This document shows, piece by piece, positions 13,236-22,820 of a stretch of 64,000 nt of DNA. The notes under the pieces were generated by a model that saw nothing but the letters and a program-made list of their open reading frames with translations, searched no databases and was not told the DNA's origin. Both the position numbers and the translations under genes were made by a program. Positions within the stretch are counted from its first letter, which is position 1, and the number at the start of each line of letters is the position of its first letter. The stretch comes from Symsagittifera roscoffensis (taxonomy: Eukaryota; Xenacoelomorpha; Acoela; Convolutidae): assembly GCF_963678635.1 (NCBI RefSeq), contig NC_087067.1:54244233-54308232 (forward strand), written 5' to 3'.

Positions 13236-13625
13236 TCATTTCGTACTTTTGTGAAAAAATTGGAGCGTTTTCTCAGTGGGGTTCGTTTCTTTGCAATAAG
13301 TCTTTTTATTTTTCTTTTTGTTGCTGTCTTCCATTTTCTGCTCATACGGGACTTGCTGCGTCCAGCTGAAATTTATTTTTTGATTGTGTTTTTTACTGTG
13401 TTTTTCAAAGCTTGTTTCGGCGTTTTTTTCCTGGTTGCTATATCTATTAATTCGGGTGCTGCTTGACACAAGTAATTCTTTTCCAATAAGGTTTGCTGCT
13501 GGTACTGTAAATTTCTGAGCTAACGGAAGTGCTTTTTACCCAAAACTCATAGCCACTGCCCCGCTGTCTGTAATGTGCTGAGAATTGGGGCATGGTCGCT
13601 TGATTACGATAAAACGCCTCCATAA
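13236..13625 (-). pseudogene. Polinton pVI-like minor capsid protein, broken
   Basis: Minus-strand translation from 13625 gives FYRNQATMPQFSAHYRQRGS. The YRNQ...HYRQRGSG pattern is typical of the small minor capsid protein that sits between the penton-like and F54H12.2-type genes in Polintons and adintoviruses. The frame is stopped by two adjacent stop codons near 13450 and resumes as a Lys/Glu/Asn-rich tail (77 open codons, 13469-13236). The tail fits the usual basic end of this protein but is too low in complexity to be decisive. Confidence 0.55.
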
Positions 13626-13626
13626 T

Positions 13627-14500
13627 CTAAATCAGAAAACTTTGAAAATTAAAAGCCAAAACAACTTTTCTTTCTTCTCCCGCAAATGGTACAAATCTAC
13701 CGGTTTCTGTTTGTAGGTTTACCCCAATGCTCTGGATGTTATTCACGAGGACTTTATAATCTAACTTACTAAAAACCTTGCGATGATTTGGCTCAATGCT
13801 GCAAGCGTAACTTTTTTTCGCATCTCGATAAGCATCAATGACTCTAAACAGCGATACTGTGGTCTCGCCCACAATCTGATAATGAATTATCTCCAACTAT
13901 AAAAACATCATTTGGGTTCCAATAGAGATATCAACAGGGTAGTCGTAGATGGAGGTTTTGTGATGTGAGAGTGCAATGGATCTGACTGGATTTTTTGTAG
14001 CCGAAATGTCAGCCCGTTCCATCTCCTATACTTTGAAACCTAACATACTAAGAATTTGTGGGCGCTGGAAGGTAATTGTTTCCCAATAATGCATCCACAT
14101 TACAAATTGTTTGGTAATGGGTCGATGGTATAAATGAAATTATCAAGAACAATATTCCGATTGTTTTTGTTGAATAATTTCTGGATTTTGTCATATTCAC
14201 CCCTTTGTTATTTCCGTTTTCGCCCCATCATATGATCTAGATATTAAATTTTTGTCACTTTAAGGCTTGCCTAAACTTTATCTTTTTGTAGTACACTAGT
14301 TTGTTATCCGTAACATTGTTAAAATGACTGCGAAACGTTGTTTCTGTCAATACAACTCTTCGTTTACCTTGTAGATCGACATTTTTGCGTAGCTGATTTT
14401 TAAAGCTTACTAGCGAGTTGTCATTGAAAAAATTCATGGAGGCTGATGACAACAGTCTTATTGTAAATGAATCATTCTCGCTTTTGAAATTTTCAGACAT
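13627..14500 (-). pseudogene. Polinton penton-like protein, broken
   Basis: The N-terminal part (from the Met at 14500) reads FTIRLLSSASMNFFNDNSL and then VDLQGKRRVVLTE. This is the typical opening of the Polinton protein in which a polymer-like strand pattern is followed by an 'L-x-G-x-(W/R)-x-V-x-L-x-E' motif. The C-terminal part (13896-13627) reads IIHYQIVGETTVSLFRVIDA and later IQSIGVNLQTETGRFVPFAG, the expected end of the same protein. The middle (13900-14255) is shifted and stopped. It lies between integrase and pVI-like genes. The penton label is by family analogy. Confidence 0.6.
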
Positions 14501-14502
14501 TG

Positions 14503-15336
14503 TTGAGTTTGATCCTTCATTTTCCAATACCCTGATCAAAAAAAAATTTTCAATCTTTTGGTTCCCTATCAGCGTCGATGAGGTTATAAGTTGGTTGACT
14601 TCTTGTTGGGATGTCAAATATTCCCAAAACTTTGTCAGTGAATGATTGTTTATATCCTTTTTGAAAAGGAAGGTCAGTTTTTGCTATTCTAACAAAATTA
14701 CCAATGTACAGCTTTGGTCTGCGAACTAGTTTGAGCAACCATTCCACTCTTAATTGAATGAAATGTGCAACGTCGTTTTTGGTGACTTCAATTGGGGCTA
14801 ATTTGGTATCGGTCTTCCAAATAATTATAAATCAAACCTTTTGTGATCGAAGGTTCCTGTTCGCGAAAGCCGATATTCTTTTACTATTTGTTGTGTATGT
14901 TTCGATGCCCTTTTTCACACATAAATTTTTGAAATACACCTTGAACTCTGTGCTTTTATCTACCCAGATTATTTTTTGGACGTTTTATTTTTATATTTTT
15001 TTGAATGCTTACGCAGTTAAGATGATACTTTGATTTCAATGGTTGTAGACATAGATAGCGGGACATGTAATCCATTGCAACCATAAGATATTTATTGTTT
15101 TTGTTGTAATCTGCAAGTTTATTAAGATACGCCAGGCCAATTGACAATACTTTATCTATGTCAAAAATTATCACTTTGGGACGTGGTGTTTTGCGACGAA
15201 CTGTTCGATATTTTGTTTCTGCAGGCTGTGTATGTAAAAAATGTTTCACTTTAAGTCGTGAAATTTTTGATTCCTCTTTTACTTTCTGAACACTGCCAAA
15301 CAATGATGAATCTTTACTTGTAAATTTAGTTTTCAA
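14503..15336 (-). pseudogene. Polinton/Maverick integrase, broken
   Basis: An rve-fold integrase of the Polinton class. The first segment (15336-14956) contains SRLKVKHFL, TVRRKTPRPKV and then LADYNKNNKYLMVAMDYMSR with LQPLKSK, the N-terminal arm and first catalytic strand region of these enzymes. At the expected first catalytic Asp the sequence is altered (FDIDKVLSIGLAYL). The central part with the remaining catalytic residues (about 14750-14955) is unreadable. The C-terminal segment (14747-14550) has VRIAKTDLPFQKGYKQSFTD and PTYNLIDADREP, the diagnostic Polinton integrase tail. Multiple frameshifts make it inactive. Confidence 0.8.
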
Positions 15337-15496
15337 TTTTTTTTAGCTGGTTTAATCTTGCCATTTTTGTTTTCGTCTTTGTTTTCTCTCTCGTTGCAGA
15401 ATCTGAATCGTTATCGGGCCTTCCGCATGATTCAGATTCTTCTTTTTTGCTCTTTCTTTTTGTTTCGTTTTTTTGCTGCCCGTTGTTTTTCACTGC

Positions 15497-16240
15497 CTAC
15501 AACAGTCCTGATTCTGCGTCTTTTGTGCGTTTTGAGCTGGAACTTGGTAACGGTTTCTTGGAAGAAAGGAGGGCTGTAGATGTTGACGGCCAATTTGTGG
15601 AACTTCTGCTTCTTTGCTTCTGTTGAGCTGGTTCGGTATTCGTTAACTGAACCGCGAATTTGGCATTATTGTTCATAAACAACTGGTCGACAAGTTTGAG
15701 TGAACTCAAAACAGTATAAAAGCAGTGGTGTAAATCATACAAAAAAAACTGATGCTTAAAGATTGGTTGGAACTTTATCAACATGAAGCTCTTCATTATC
15801 TTTATTTGCTTTGATTCGCTCTAACTTTTTAAAAAGGTCCAGAACTATTTTCTTTCGCTTAAGATTGTGTTCTTCCATGAGCTGTAACTGTAATAGGAGA
15901 CTTTCAGTAATTAGGTAACAGGAGACCTCACTAAGCGCAGTATTTTTTTTCCAACTCTTTTTCTTCATCGTCTTCAGTGAGAAAGAGAGCTTGTTCCTGC
16001 GGATCGTTTTCTGCTTTGCCAACAATAGGTGATTCAGCAGTTGGGAGTATGACTGAAGTATCAGTTGTTGTTGCTCATGTTGTTGTTGTTGTTGTTGATT
16101 CTTTTATGGATCCCAGACAGTTCAAGTATGATAGTTGCGGTTTCTTCTGTTTGATGGAATTGTCAAGCAAAATCTGTGCTGGATGTGATTGATCTCTGAT
16201 ATACATATGCTTCGGAATTAGAACAATTTCTTCTGCTGCC
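15497..16240 (-). pseudogene. Polinton-associated 'VLIP' protein, broken
   Basis: Starts near 16240 with MAAEEIVLIPKHMYIRDQ, which matches the common start (acidic or hydrophobic lead then VL(V/I)P) of a conserved Polinton protein of unknown function. A Gln/Lys/Glu-rich helical stretch follows (15890-15760, EHNLKRKKIVLDLFKKLERI), then a Ser/Lys-rich tail ending SSSSKRTKDAESGLL at about 15497. The three parts lie in different frames. It sits between the Cys/Lys small protein and integrase. Confidence 0.5.
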
Positions 16241-16244
16241 ATTT

Positions 16245-16470
16245 CTATGCTGCCAAATACTTGAAGCAAGAACAAAAATTATGTCCGATTAGATAAAATC
16301 CTTGTTTGCTCAGTATCATAGCTCGTTTCTTTTCAAGACTCGTTTTTGGAATGATTAAAATTTTGCATGCTCTTTCAAATTTATTGAGGTTTGGGATACT
16401 GACAGGCACTTTATCGTCGCTGAGCAAGCATTCGCAAACAACTGATATTATTTGATCGTTTGATGTTTTA
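16245..16470 (-). pseudogene. Polinton small conserved Cys/Lys protein
   Basis: Minus-strand reading gives IISVVCECLLSDDKVPVSIP followed by FERACKILIIPKTSLEKKRAMILSKQGF. The CxC, the VP(V/L)S turn, and the Lys-rich helix ending in QGGF-like residues are a recurring signature of a short protein adjacent to the Polinton ATPase. Function is unknown. It lies directly downstream of the ATPase remnant. No intact start codon is seen. Confidence 0.55.
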
Positions 16471-16489
16471 TTTCCAATACTTTTTTTGT

Positions 16490-17170
16490 AGTTGAGGTGG
16501 GTTCAACTGTACTATATGCTGCAGAATAATTAATTTGTCGCGTTGATTTGTGATGGAGGTCCACTTTTGCTTTATTTAATGGTAAATAGAAAATTGACGA
16601 CCACGTGTTATTATGTTTGAACAGTATCTGAGACATTCTGATGTTTGGGGATCTAAATCTTTTAATATATGTCCAAAGCTGTGCTTTGAAGCTAATTCAT
16701 ACGCTTGTCGAAAAAGTTTAGGTCCATTAAGTTGCTGTCCGAGGAGCTGAATATCACAAGGTGATTTGAACAAAATGAAGTGAAATGTGTCCAAATCGAT
16801 AGTTCGTAACTATAGGCTTGGTTGGAATAATTTTTGTTAAACATAAAAATCATCTAAGCTCTTGTGTCTTCCTTCTGTTGCTAGTTTAACAAATTCTTTA
16901 TCATTGTATTTTTTTTCACATGACTAACCAAACACTAGCAGAATCTTTAATGTTTCTCAAACGATCAAATCTATCAGATTTTACAGTTTCTTTTTGGTTT
17001 TTGCGAGCATTTAACTCGTCCCTAACTATAATTTGAATATCTTTTTAAAAAATAACACTCTTTCAAATTTGGGATAAAATGTTTTTCCTGTCAATAGTTC
17101 AATCCCGACGGTCCTACAACTGCCATAAAGAGTCTTGTTGACGTATCAATAATTTTATTTATATCCTTGG
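16490..17170 (-). pseudogene. Polinton genome-packaging ATPase (FtsK/HerA type), broken
   Basis: Predicted packaging motor. Near 17110 the minus strand reads LFMAVVGPSG, the start of a Walker A P-loop, but the following Gly-Lys-Thr is gone and a stop follows. Further on come KHFIPNLKE and EFVKLATEGRHKSLDD pieces in shifted frames. The segment 16794-16576 is well preserved: FHFILFKSPCDIQLLGQQLN, ASKHSFGHILKDLDPQTSE, CLRYCSNI. This 'FK(S/N)P-D...GQQ...YGhllxDLxPxT' pattern is typical of Polinton/adintovirus ATPases. The tail FYLPLNKAKVDLHH extends to about 16500. It is the most upstream recognisable gene of the block. Confidence 0.7.
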
Positions 17171-17544
17171 ATTTGATAGCGCGTACCCAACTAAACCAGA
17201 CAAAATTGAAAAGCAAAATGACGTTTCTTTATAGCTTATTTGCGTCCAAGAAAGTTTATAGAAACAAAAAGTAAGTAAAATGAAAATTAAAATCTTTTGA
17301 GAAATAGAAACCACTTTTGATCTGGGGACAGTTACATAATTCTAAAACTTCCAAGATTTTTGTTCAGCGTTTGTTTGATCATAAGCAAAATCGGTAACTA
17401 TAGTCGCATCAGGCTCATAAATTGCTAATCCAGACATCCAGCTGTTCAATTTGATTTTCTCTCTATCTGGTTCTCTCTGACTCTTTATCTATTACACTCG
17501 TTTCTTAATAAGATAAAAAATGTAATTTTGTCATAAAATATGTA
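17171..17544. other. Region without recognisable features
   Basis: AT-rich sequence between the ATPase remnant and the next open frame. Short minus-strand frames are interrupted. By position it should belong to the Polinton, but nothing diagnostic is seen. Confidence 0.4.
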
Positions 17545-17920
17545 TTATCTTATTTTCTGAACCATAAAAAATCTCGTATTGAGTATAACTTGTAAATACA
17601 ACTTGCCATGCATTTCCACAATATAATTGGCTGTCCCATATTCAGTTTTTGCATGAAATACAGCTTTCTTTAAAGAGTTCTCTTTTACTAATTTCTGAAC
17701 TTCCTCTGGTAGGTCGCTGCGGTGAAGACCCATTTGAATTCCGGGTTGACGTTTGGGCACTAAGACTAGCCTGGGAAGACTTACTCCTCGTTTGTTGGCA
17801 AAAAATTCGAGAAAAAATGTATCGTTGAACATAGATGAATTGGTCGATCACCGGAAAAAAACTATTTCTTAAAATAGTCAATTTTTCTCCTGACAATGTA
17901 ATTTGTTCTTTCCGCTGCAC
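17545..17920 (-). pseudogene. Unknown frameshifted ORF upstream of the Polinton genes
   Basis: Two overlapping minus-strand frames (17920-17642 and 17832-17545) look like one frameshifted gene. The first gives TLSGEKLTILRNSFFPVIDQ and the second SLPRLVLVPKRQPGIQMG and later HGKLYLQVIL. The composition is protein-like, not low complexity. No family is recognised. From its place upstream of the ATPase, a Polinton gene (protease or part of the polymerase) is possible but unproved. Confidence 0.35.
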
Positions 17921-18986
17921 AACTTGACCTCGGCAATTATTTTGTTCTGCTCTGGTTTAACTTATTTTGATATCACTCTCTGGTGACATTTAAGCCAAGA
18001 ACACTAAATTTGGAGACTGGTACGTCTCCGATTTTGCTAGTCTTTCGTTTCCTTTGTTGAACATTTTTCAGGCAATCAAAAAAGATCTTGTTTTTTTTTC
18101 AGGGCGCAATCATTCCTGGAGTTATAATGATGTAAATGTCTTTTGCAAGATGAATAATGCTTGAAATGTACATTTTCAATTCTCGGGCAACCCATTTTAT
18201 CAAATTCCTAACTTTTTGATCTAAGTACTTAAATGAAAAAATCACTAATCATAGACCAATCATAGACCTTTAATGCAATTTTCTGTACTTATGGAAGGGA
18301 ATGAAAAATGTTATGACTAGCATTTTTTCATAAATGAAAATTGTGTGGGTAGCATTTTTGGTCAACCTGGGTCAATATACAAGATTTAAGATTAGAATTC
18401 TATTCCGACAAGTTTTCGAATAGAACTTCAGATTCAATTTTTTGGCGCCTTTTTGTCCAATAGCGCAAATTGGGTCTTATTCACTAAACGGCCCAAAATC
18501 ATTATTTTTTCATCTTTCTTGAACTCAAATAAATAAGGTTGAATCTGATTCGCAATTTATGTACTCAAATTCAAATAACATGTTACTACATTTCAATTGA
18601 AACTTCAAGTAGATAATTTTGTTGGCCGTCATGATCAAAACTACAAAAATTTAAATCTGCTGAAGCCATTTTTTTGAGTTTTTCTCGTCTGAGAAAAACT
18701 TACCACGGGGACTTGAAAATATTTTTATTAGTAGATTAAGTTTAACATTTTGATATTTTCGGCTAAAAATTTTATCTGCTGGAAGTTTTGAGTGCTTTGC
18801 CTGACCATGTTGGTTCATTTTGATTGGCTAACATTAGCCAATCAACTCCGACTGCATTCGTTTTAGCTCAAATAAAAGAAAGATAAATGTTGGGCCGTTT
18901 TGTGCATAAGAGCCCGCAAGTTTAAAGACTTTTTTCATGTTGTTAGACCAGACAAGTCTGAAATCATGGGGAACTGTTTAGCATTT
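17921..18986. other. AT-rich region, no gene seen
   Basis: About 1.1 kb between the last Polinton-like frame and the target site of the left giant element. Only short interrupted frames are present. The missing Polinton terminus might lie here, but no inverted repeat to the 11.2-kb end was found by eye. Confidence 0.4.
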
Positions 18987-18990
18987 CTAC
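18987..18990. repeat. Target-site duplication CTAC (left copy) of giant element 1
   Basis: CTAC at 18987-18990 abuts the outer end of the 3' LTR and is repeated at 37913-37916 outside the 5' LTR. A 4-bp duplication is usual for Ty3/gypsy integration. Confidence 0.85.
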
Positions 18991-19400
18991 TGAGTTAGGA
19001 CTGGAGTGTATAACTCATAGAGTAATTTCGGATAGGGTACACCGTCTGCTCGTCACGCTATCTTATTTTCGGCCGGATAGATTCGTGCAACTTCTTAGTC
19101 TAATACCGATCCTAATCTTACTCTTATACTATCTAGTCTCAGGTTGTTTAACTAGTCTCTGCTAGGCTCAATAGATCTAGGGTATACTGGTTTATTGCGG
19201 CTGCTGAAGTGCTCGGGAGAGTCCAACTAATTTCTAAGTTAAATTCAAATCTCTCTGGTGCTGAAATTACAAGTAACTTCAGCACTTACAAATAAGTGGG
19301 TTGTTAGTTAGATGGATCATGATTGGTTAATATTAAATACTTTACATTGGTAAAATATCTAATTTATCCAATCATAAAAAGTAGTTTAGATCAGGTTCCA
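18991..19400 (-). repeat. 3' LTR of giant element 1
   Basis: 410 bp, TGGAACC...TAACTCA on the element strand. Identical to the 5' LTR at 37503-37912 except at 19001-19012, where about seven bases differ in a cluster. The expected polypurine tract next to it is short: the element strand reads GGATGGG immediately before the LTR (plus-strand 19401-19407). Confidence 0.95.
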
Positions 19401-20932
19401 CCCATCCGGGTTTTACAGAGTTTTTTAGAATAGTTCTTCTGCAATTCGAAGGATGGATGATGGACGTTGGTGTTTGGCGAACATCATATTTCTTCTGTTT
19501 CCTCTTTGTTAAAGAAGTTCCAGGAAGCTGGAGTTAGAGACATAAGACGTTGTGTCTTCTAGTGACAACGACTAAGTCTTTGCAACAAACTCAAATCTGA
19601 TTTCAGAATGGTTTGCTATGTCAGGTTTTTCTGTTCTGCGTGGAGAACTTCTTTTGTGTCTGATCTAGTTTGGGAATGGCGTGGAGATTGTGCGTGGAGG
19701 GGATGCCTGGTTACTCGGATCTGTACGTATACTTGAACATCGAGGTGGTCATTGGTCTAGTTCAATGAAGTCCTTTTCTGCGAAGTCAAGTCGTACTCTA
19801 AATCCTTTGAGTTGTGATTGTGAGTGGCATATCGATTGTGGTTGGTCATTCTCTCTCGAGTGTAGTGGGGTCGTTTTGTCTTTAGATGTTCGTCCTTGGT
19901 GTTGTATTCTGATCTATGTATTGCATAATGTAATTTACATTTTATAAAACATTTATTAGTTTAATATTTTTTAATTATGATTTTAGTTAGTTGTTTTCAC
20001 AAAAGCTTTTTGTTTTAGTTCGGTTATTTTGAAGAGTTACTCACACTTGAGTAGCTCTTATTAAAAATAGAGGTGTGGTCACAAAGCGTGGATGTAGCAC
20101 GGTGGGTTAGGCCGGCTATAGAGCATGCTCAGGACGTCCTTCCTGGTGGGTTAGGCCAGGAGTGGGAGTATGATTTCATGCGGTTTTTGTGAGGGGTCCT
20201 GTTATGTGACAACGTTTTATGTTGGTTTTGTTGTGGTTTTTCTTATGTCTTGTTGGTTATGTCCTTTTTCCAAAAATCAAATTGTTTGTGGTATGGGTTT
20301 GTCTTTCGACTTTTTTGTGTTTTATTATTTCTTTCTTAGACTTTATAATAGTCTTTAAAAGAATAAATTATCCAGTTTTAAACTGGGTTAATCCGGTTTG
20401 GGTACCGTTGGTTTCCTTTTCTTAGTCATGCTGTTATTCTATGATTTGTGGTATTTAGTAAGCTGCGTTGGTTAGTTTTGTTTAGTATATGATTCCTTTC
20501 CAACCGGGTTAAAGGAAAGTTTGAAACATGTTATTATATGTTAGAGTTGTTGAGTGTGAAAACTTGAAACTGAAATTCATTATTTTAAACAATTCTTCGT
20601 GGGCGAGCTGTGCGAGTGTGGATTGAATTTCTGTGCGAATAAATGAGAATATCAAAAGGTTAGTACTGCATTTGCATTTTATTAATTTACTGCATAGAAT
20701 TTGGAAATTTACTGCTAGTTATGGGGGAATTTTAAGTTACAAATTTTCACCATAATTAGATTTACTGCTTGTGGGGAAAATTTTAGAAATGAATTTACTG
20801 CATTGGTATTAAATTTATAAATTTATAAGTGTAAGAGATTAATAGAATTTTTGAAATCTGTTTGATGAAATTTGCGATTTTTATTTGTCTTTTGTGGTTT
20901 TTGTTGGTGATTGTCGGATGAAGGCTAAAAAT
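19401..20932 (-). other. 3' untranslated region of giant element 1
   Basis: About 1.5 kb between the terminal intron and the 3' LTR, without a sense-strand ORF. It contains two abutting perfect 10-bp palindromes (GAGCATGCTC 20121-20130 and AGGACGTCCT 20131-20140) framed by direct repeats GGTGGGTTAGGCC at 20101-20113 and 20145-20157. An antisense 88-codon frame at 19681-19947 is identical in the other element, but such young copies would share it by chance. Confidence 0.6.
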
Positions 20933-21011
20933 CTAAAGAAAACATGGATAAAGTATGGTGAGTTTTTTAATATTTTAATTAGTTAGTAATATTCATTTAA
21001 TTCATACTTAC
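20933..21011 (-). other. Probable spliceosomal intron after the 601-aa ORF (element 1)
   Basis: On the minus strand the stop codon of the 601-aa ORF is followed by CAG|GTAAGTATG, a near-perfect 5' splice site. A TACTAAC branch-point string lies inside, and a pyrimidine tract ending TTTCTTTAG is the 3' site, giving an intron of 79 nt. The same signals occur in element 2 at 55737-55814. Confidence 0.65.
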
Positions 21012-21014
21012 CTG

Positions 21015-22820
21015 TTAGTCGTCGGGGAAAAAACCGTGGGGGAAGATGTCGTGAATTAGTTCTGAAGTTGTTAGTAGTTTAGCTAAGATGCGGATGATAT
21101 TTTTAGTCTGAAGCAGTGGCCAAAGCAATTGAAGTGCCTTAATAGTGGTTAGTTCTGCAGTGCCAACTGCAAACTCATAAGGTGTGTTTTGGATTAGATT
21201 ATATAATTTGTGATTGAATTTAGTGTTGTGGATGAATTCTAAAATTGGGATTTCTATAGGTTGTACAAACTCGTGCGGGATAAGGAAGGGTCGGGATTCT
21301 TCGGCGTTGAAGGTCTTGGTGATGGGACAGAAGATGTACATTTGGGTTATGGGATCATAATTGCGAAGAATACCATGAAGGTTAGTATCTTTAATGCAAT
21401 ATGTGAAATTTAGGAAAAATGGTGAAGTGTATTTGGAATTAATGAATTGAAAGCGATGGTGTGGTTGTCTAGAGGGTGTGTGTAGGTCAAAGTGATTTTG
21501 GATGAAGCGATAATAACTATATGTGTGGGTTTGTTTAGTGCGCAACATAATATCGTGTGAGCAGTGTAAATCTCTTTCGTGTGGTGCAAGGAAATGAAAG
21601 GTTAGTGAAAATATTTGGAAGCGTTCTTTAAAACTTTCGTATGCTTGTGTGTCTGTTAGTGCTTCTGAAATAATGTGATCAAACTTTCGGTCGAAGATGT
21701 TTAGTGTAAATATATATGGTGTCTTGATGAAAAATTTCTCGGTAATTTGTGGATTAGCGAAGCGATCGTCGTCTAGGAATTGATCTTGGTTAGCTCTGAT
21801 GATGTTGTGATCATAGTATTCGAGTGTATATTCGTTAGCTCTAGGTGCAGTGTGTGTTTTTAGTGATTTTTTATATCCAACGTAAGTAAATTGTCTAGCG
21901 GTTAGTGGTGTAGTGAGTCGATATAGCATGTCCGTATTTCGCTCTATATCGATGTGAGTGTTAGATAAAGGTAAGCAAAGAGGGTTAGTAAAATGATAAT
22001 ATGAGGTCCAAGAGAGAGTGGGCATTAAAACGTATTCATCTACAAAGTTGCGTGTTTCGTTAGTGTCGTGGGGGGTGTTTAAGGTGTATTGTTGGAATGA
22101 GGGTAAGGTGATGGCTAAAAATTCTTTTGTGTTAGTATGCTTGGGGTGGTTGATGTATTCACGGGCTGTTCCTGGTTTTGCTGGGAAAGGATGGTTGGGG
22201 AACTTTCTTTTAAAAGTGCGGTAAGCTCTATTAGTATTGTGTGAAGATTCAGTTGATGTGGATGATGGTGCTAATGATTCAGTATAATTTGAAGAGGGTG
22301 TAGGGGTAGGGGGGTTGGATGAATTGATTGTGGAGGAGATTTGGTTTATTGTTGGGGTATGGAGGTGGTAGGGTTGTTGTTGAAGGGTAATAAAATTATC
22401 TAGCTCTGGGGAGATTCGGGGGGTGTCTGGAGAATGAGATGATTGGTCAGAATGAAGTGAGGAGTAGGTTGGGGTAACTTGGGAAGCATAAGAGGGTGTG
22501 GAAGTGATTGGGTCAGGGTTATTGGATAATATGGGTTGAAAAGGGGGTTGAGAAAAATTAGAAGAATTATGAAAATGATTTGATGGGGATGGTTCTGAGT
22601 CGGCAAATTCATCGGGGGTTTCAATATTCGGGTTATTGAGTTGTGAGATGGAATATAAAACTGAGATGTGTGAATTAGTGTCGGAATTCATGCCTGATGT
22701 TACATTACTAGATGGAAAATCGGGTGGCGGAAAAGCAAAAAGTGGTATTATTGGGATTGGAGAGGTAAGATTGGTTGGGTGGGAATTTGATCGGTGTAGT
22801 GATCCAAGTTGGCGGCTCAT
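21015..22820 (-). CDS. 601-aa accessory protein of unknown family (element 1)
   Basis: Intact frame starting at the ATG that overlaps the env stop as ATGA (22817-22820), which suggests stop-coupled reinitiation or separate splicing. Residues 1-200 are Pro/Ser/Thr/Asn-rich and probably disordered. About residues 205-601 look folded, with many aromatic residues and spaced Cys and His, for example FLAITLPSFQQYTLNT, FHFLAPHERDLHCSHDIML and FINSKYTSPFFLNFTYCIKD. No signal peptide or clear membrane segment. No known retroviral, nucleocapsid or matrix family is recognised. It is followed after 3 nt by the terminal intron. It is open in both elements, so it is probably under selection or recently active. 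Confidence 0.8.
   Translation of the reverse strand: MSRQLGSLHRSNSHPTNLTSPIPIIPLFAFPPPDFPSSNVTSGMNSDTNSHISVLYSISQLNNPNIETPDEFADSEPSPSNHFHNSSNFSQPPFQPILSNNPDPITSTPSYASQVTPTYSSLHSDQSSHSPDTPRISPELDNFITLQQQPYHLHTPTINQISSTINSSNPPTPTPSSNYTESLAPSSTSTESSHNTNRAYRTFKRKFPNHPFPAKPGTAREYINHPKHTNTKEFLAITLPSFQQYTLNTPHDTNETRNFVDEYVLMPTLSWTSYYHFTNPLCLPLSNTHIDIERNTDMLYRLTTPLTARQFTYVGYKKSLKTHTAPRANEYTLEYYDHNIIRANQDQFLDDDRFANPQITEKFFIKTPYIFTLNIFDRKFDHIISEALTDTQAYESFKERFQIFSLTFHFLAPHERDLHCSHDIMLRTKQTHTYSYYRFIQNHFDLHTPSRQPHHRFQFINSKYTSPFFLNFTYCIKDTNLHGILRNYDPITQMYIFCPITKTFNAEESRPFLIPHEFVQPIEIPILEFIHNTKFNHKLYNLIQNTPYEFAVGTAELTTIKALQLLWPLLQTKNIIRILAKLLTTSELIHDIFPHGFFPDD

Noticed and set aside
16062-16098. GTT/GTTGTTGTT microsatellite as a functional motif
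   Set aside because: A simple trinucleotide run within a broken Polinton gene; it encodes a Thr run on the opposite frame and nothing more.
19681-19947. 88-aa antisense ORF in the 3' region (also 56800-57066 minus), identical in both elements
   Set aside because: The copies are so alike that identity is expected without selection; it is antisense to all other genes and has no recognised motif.
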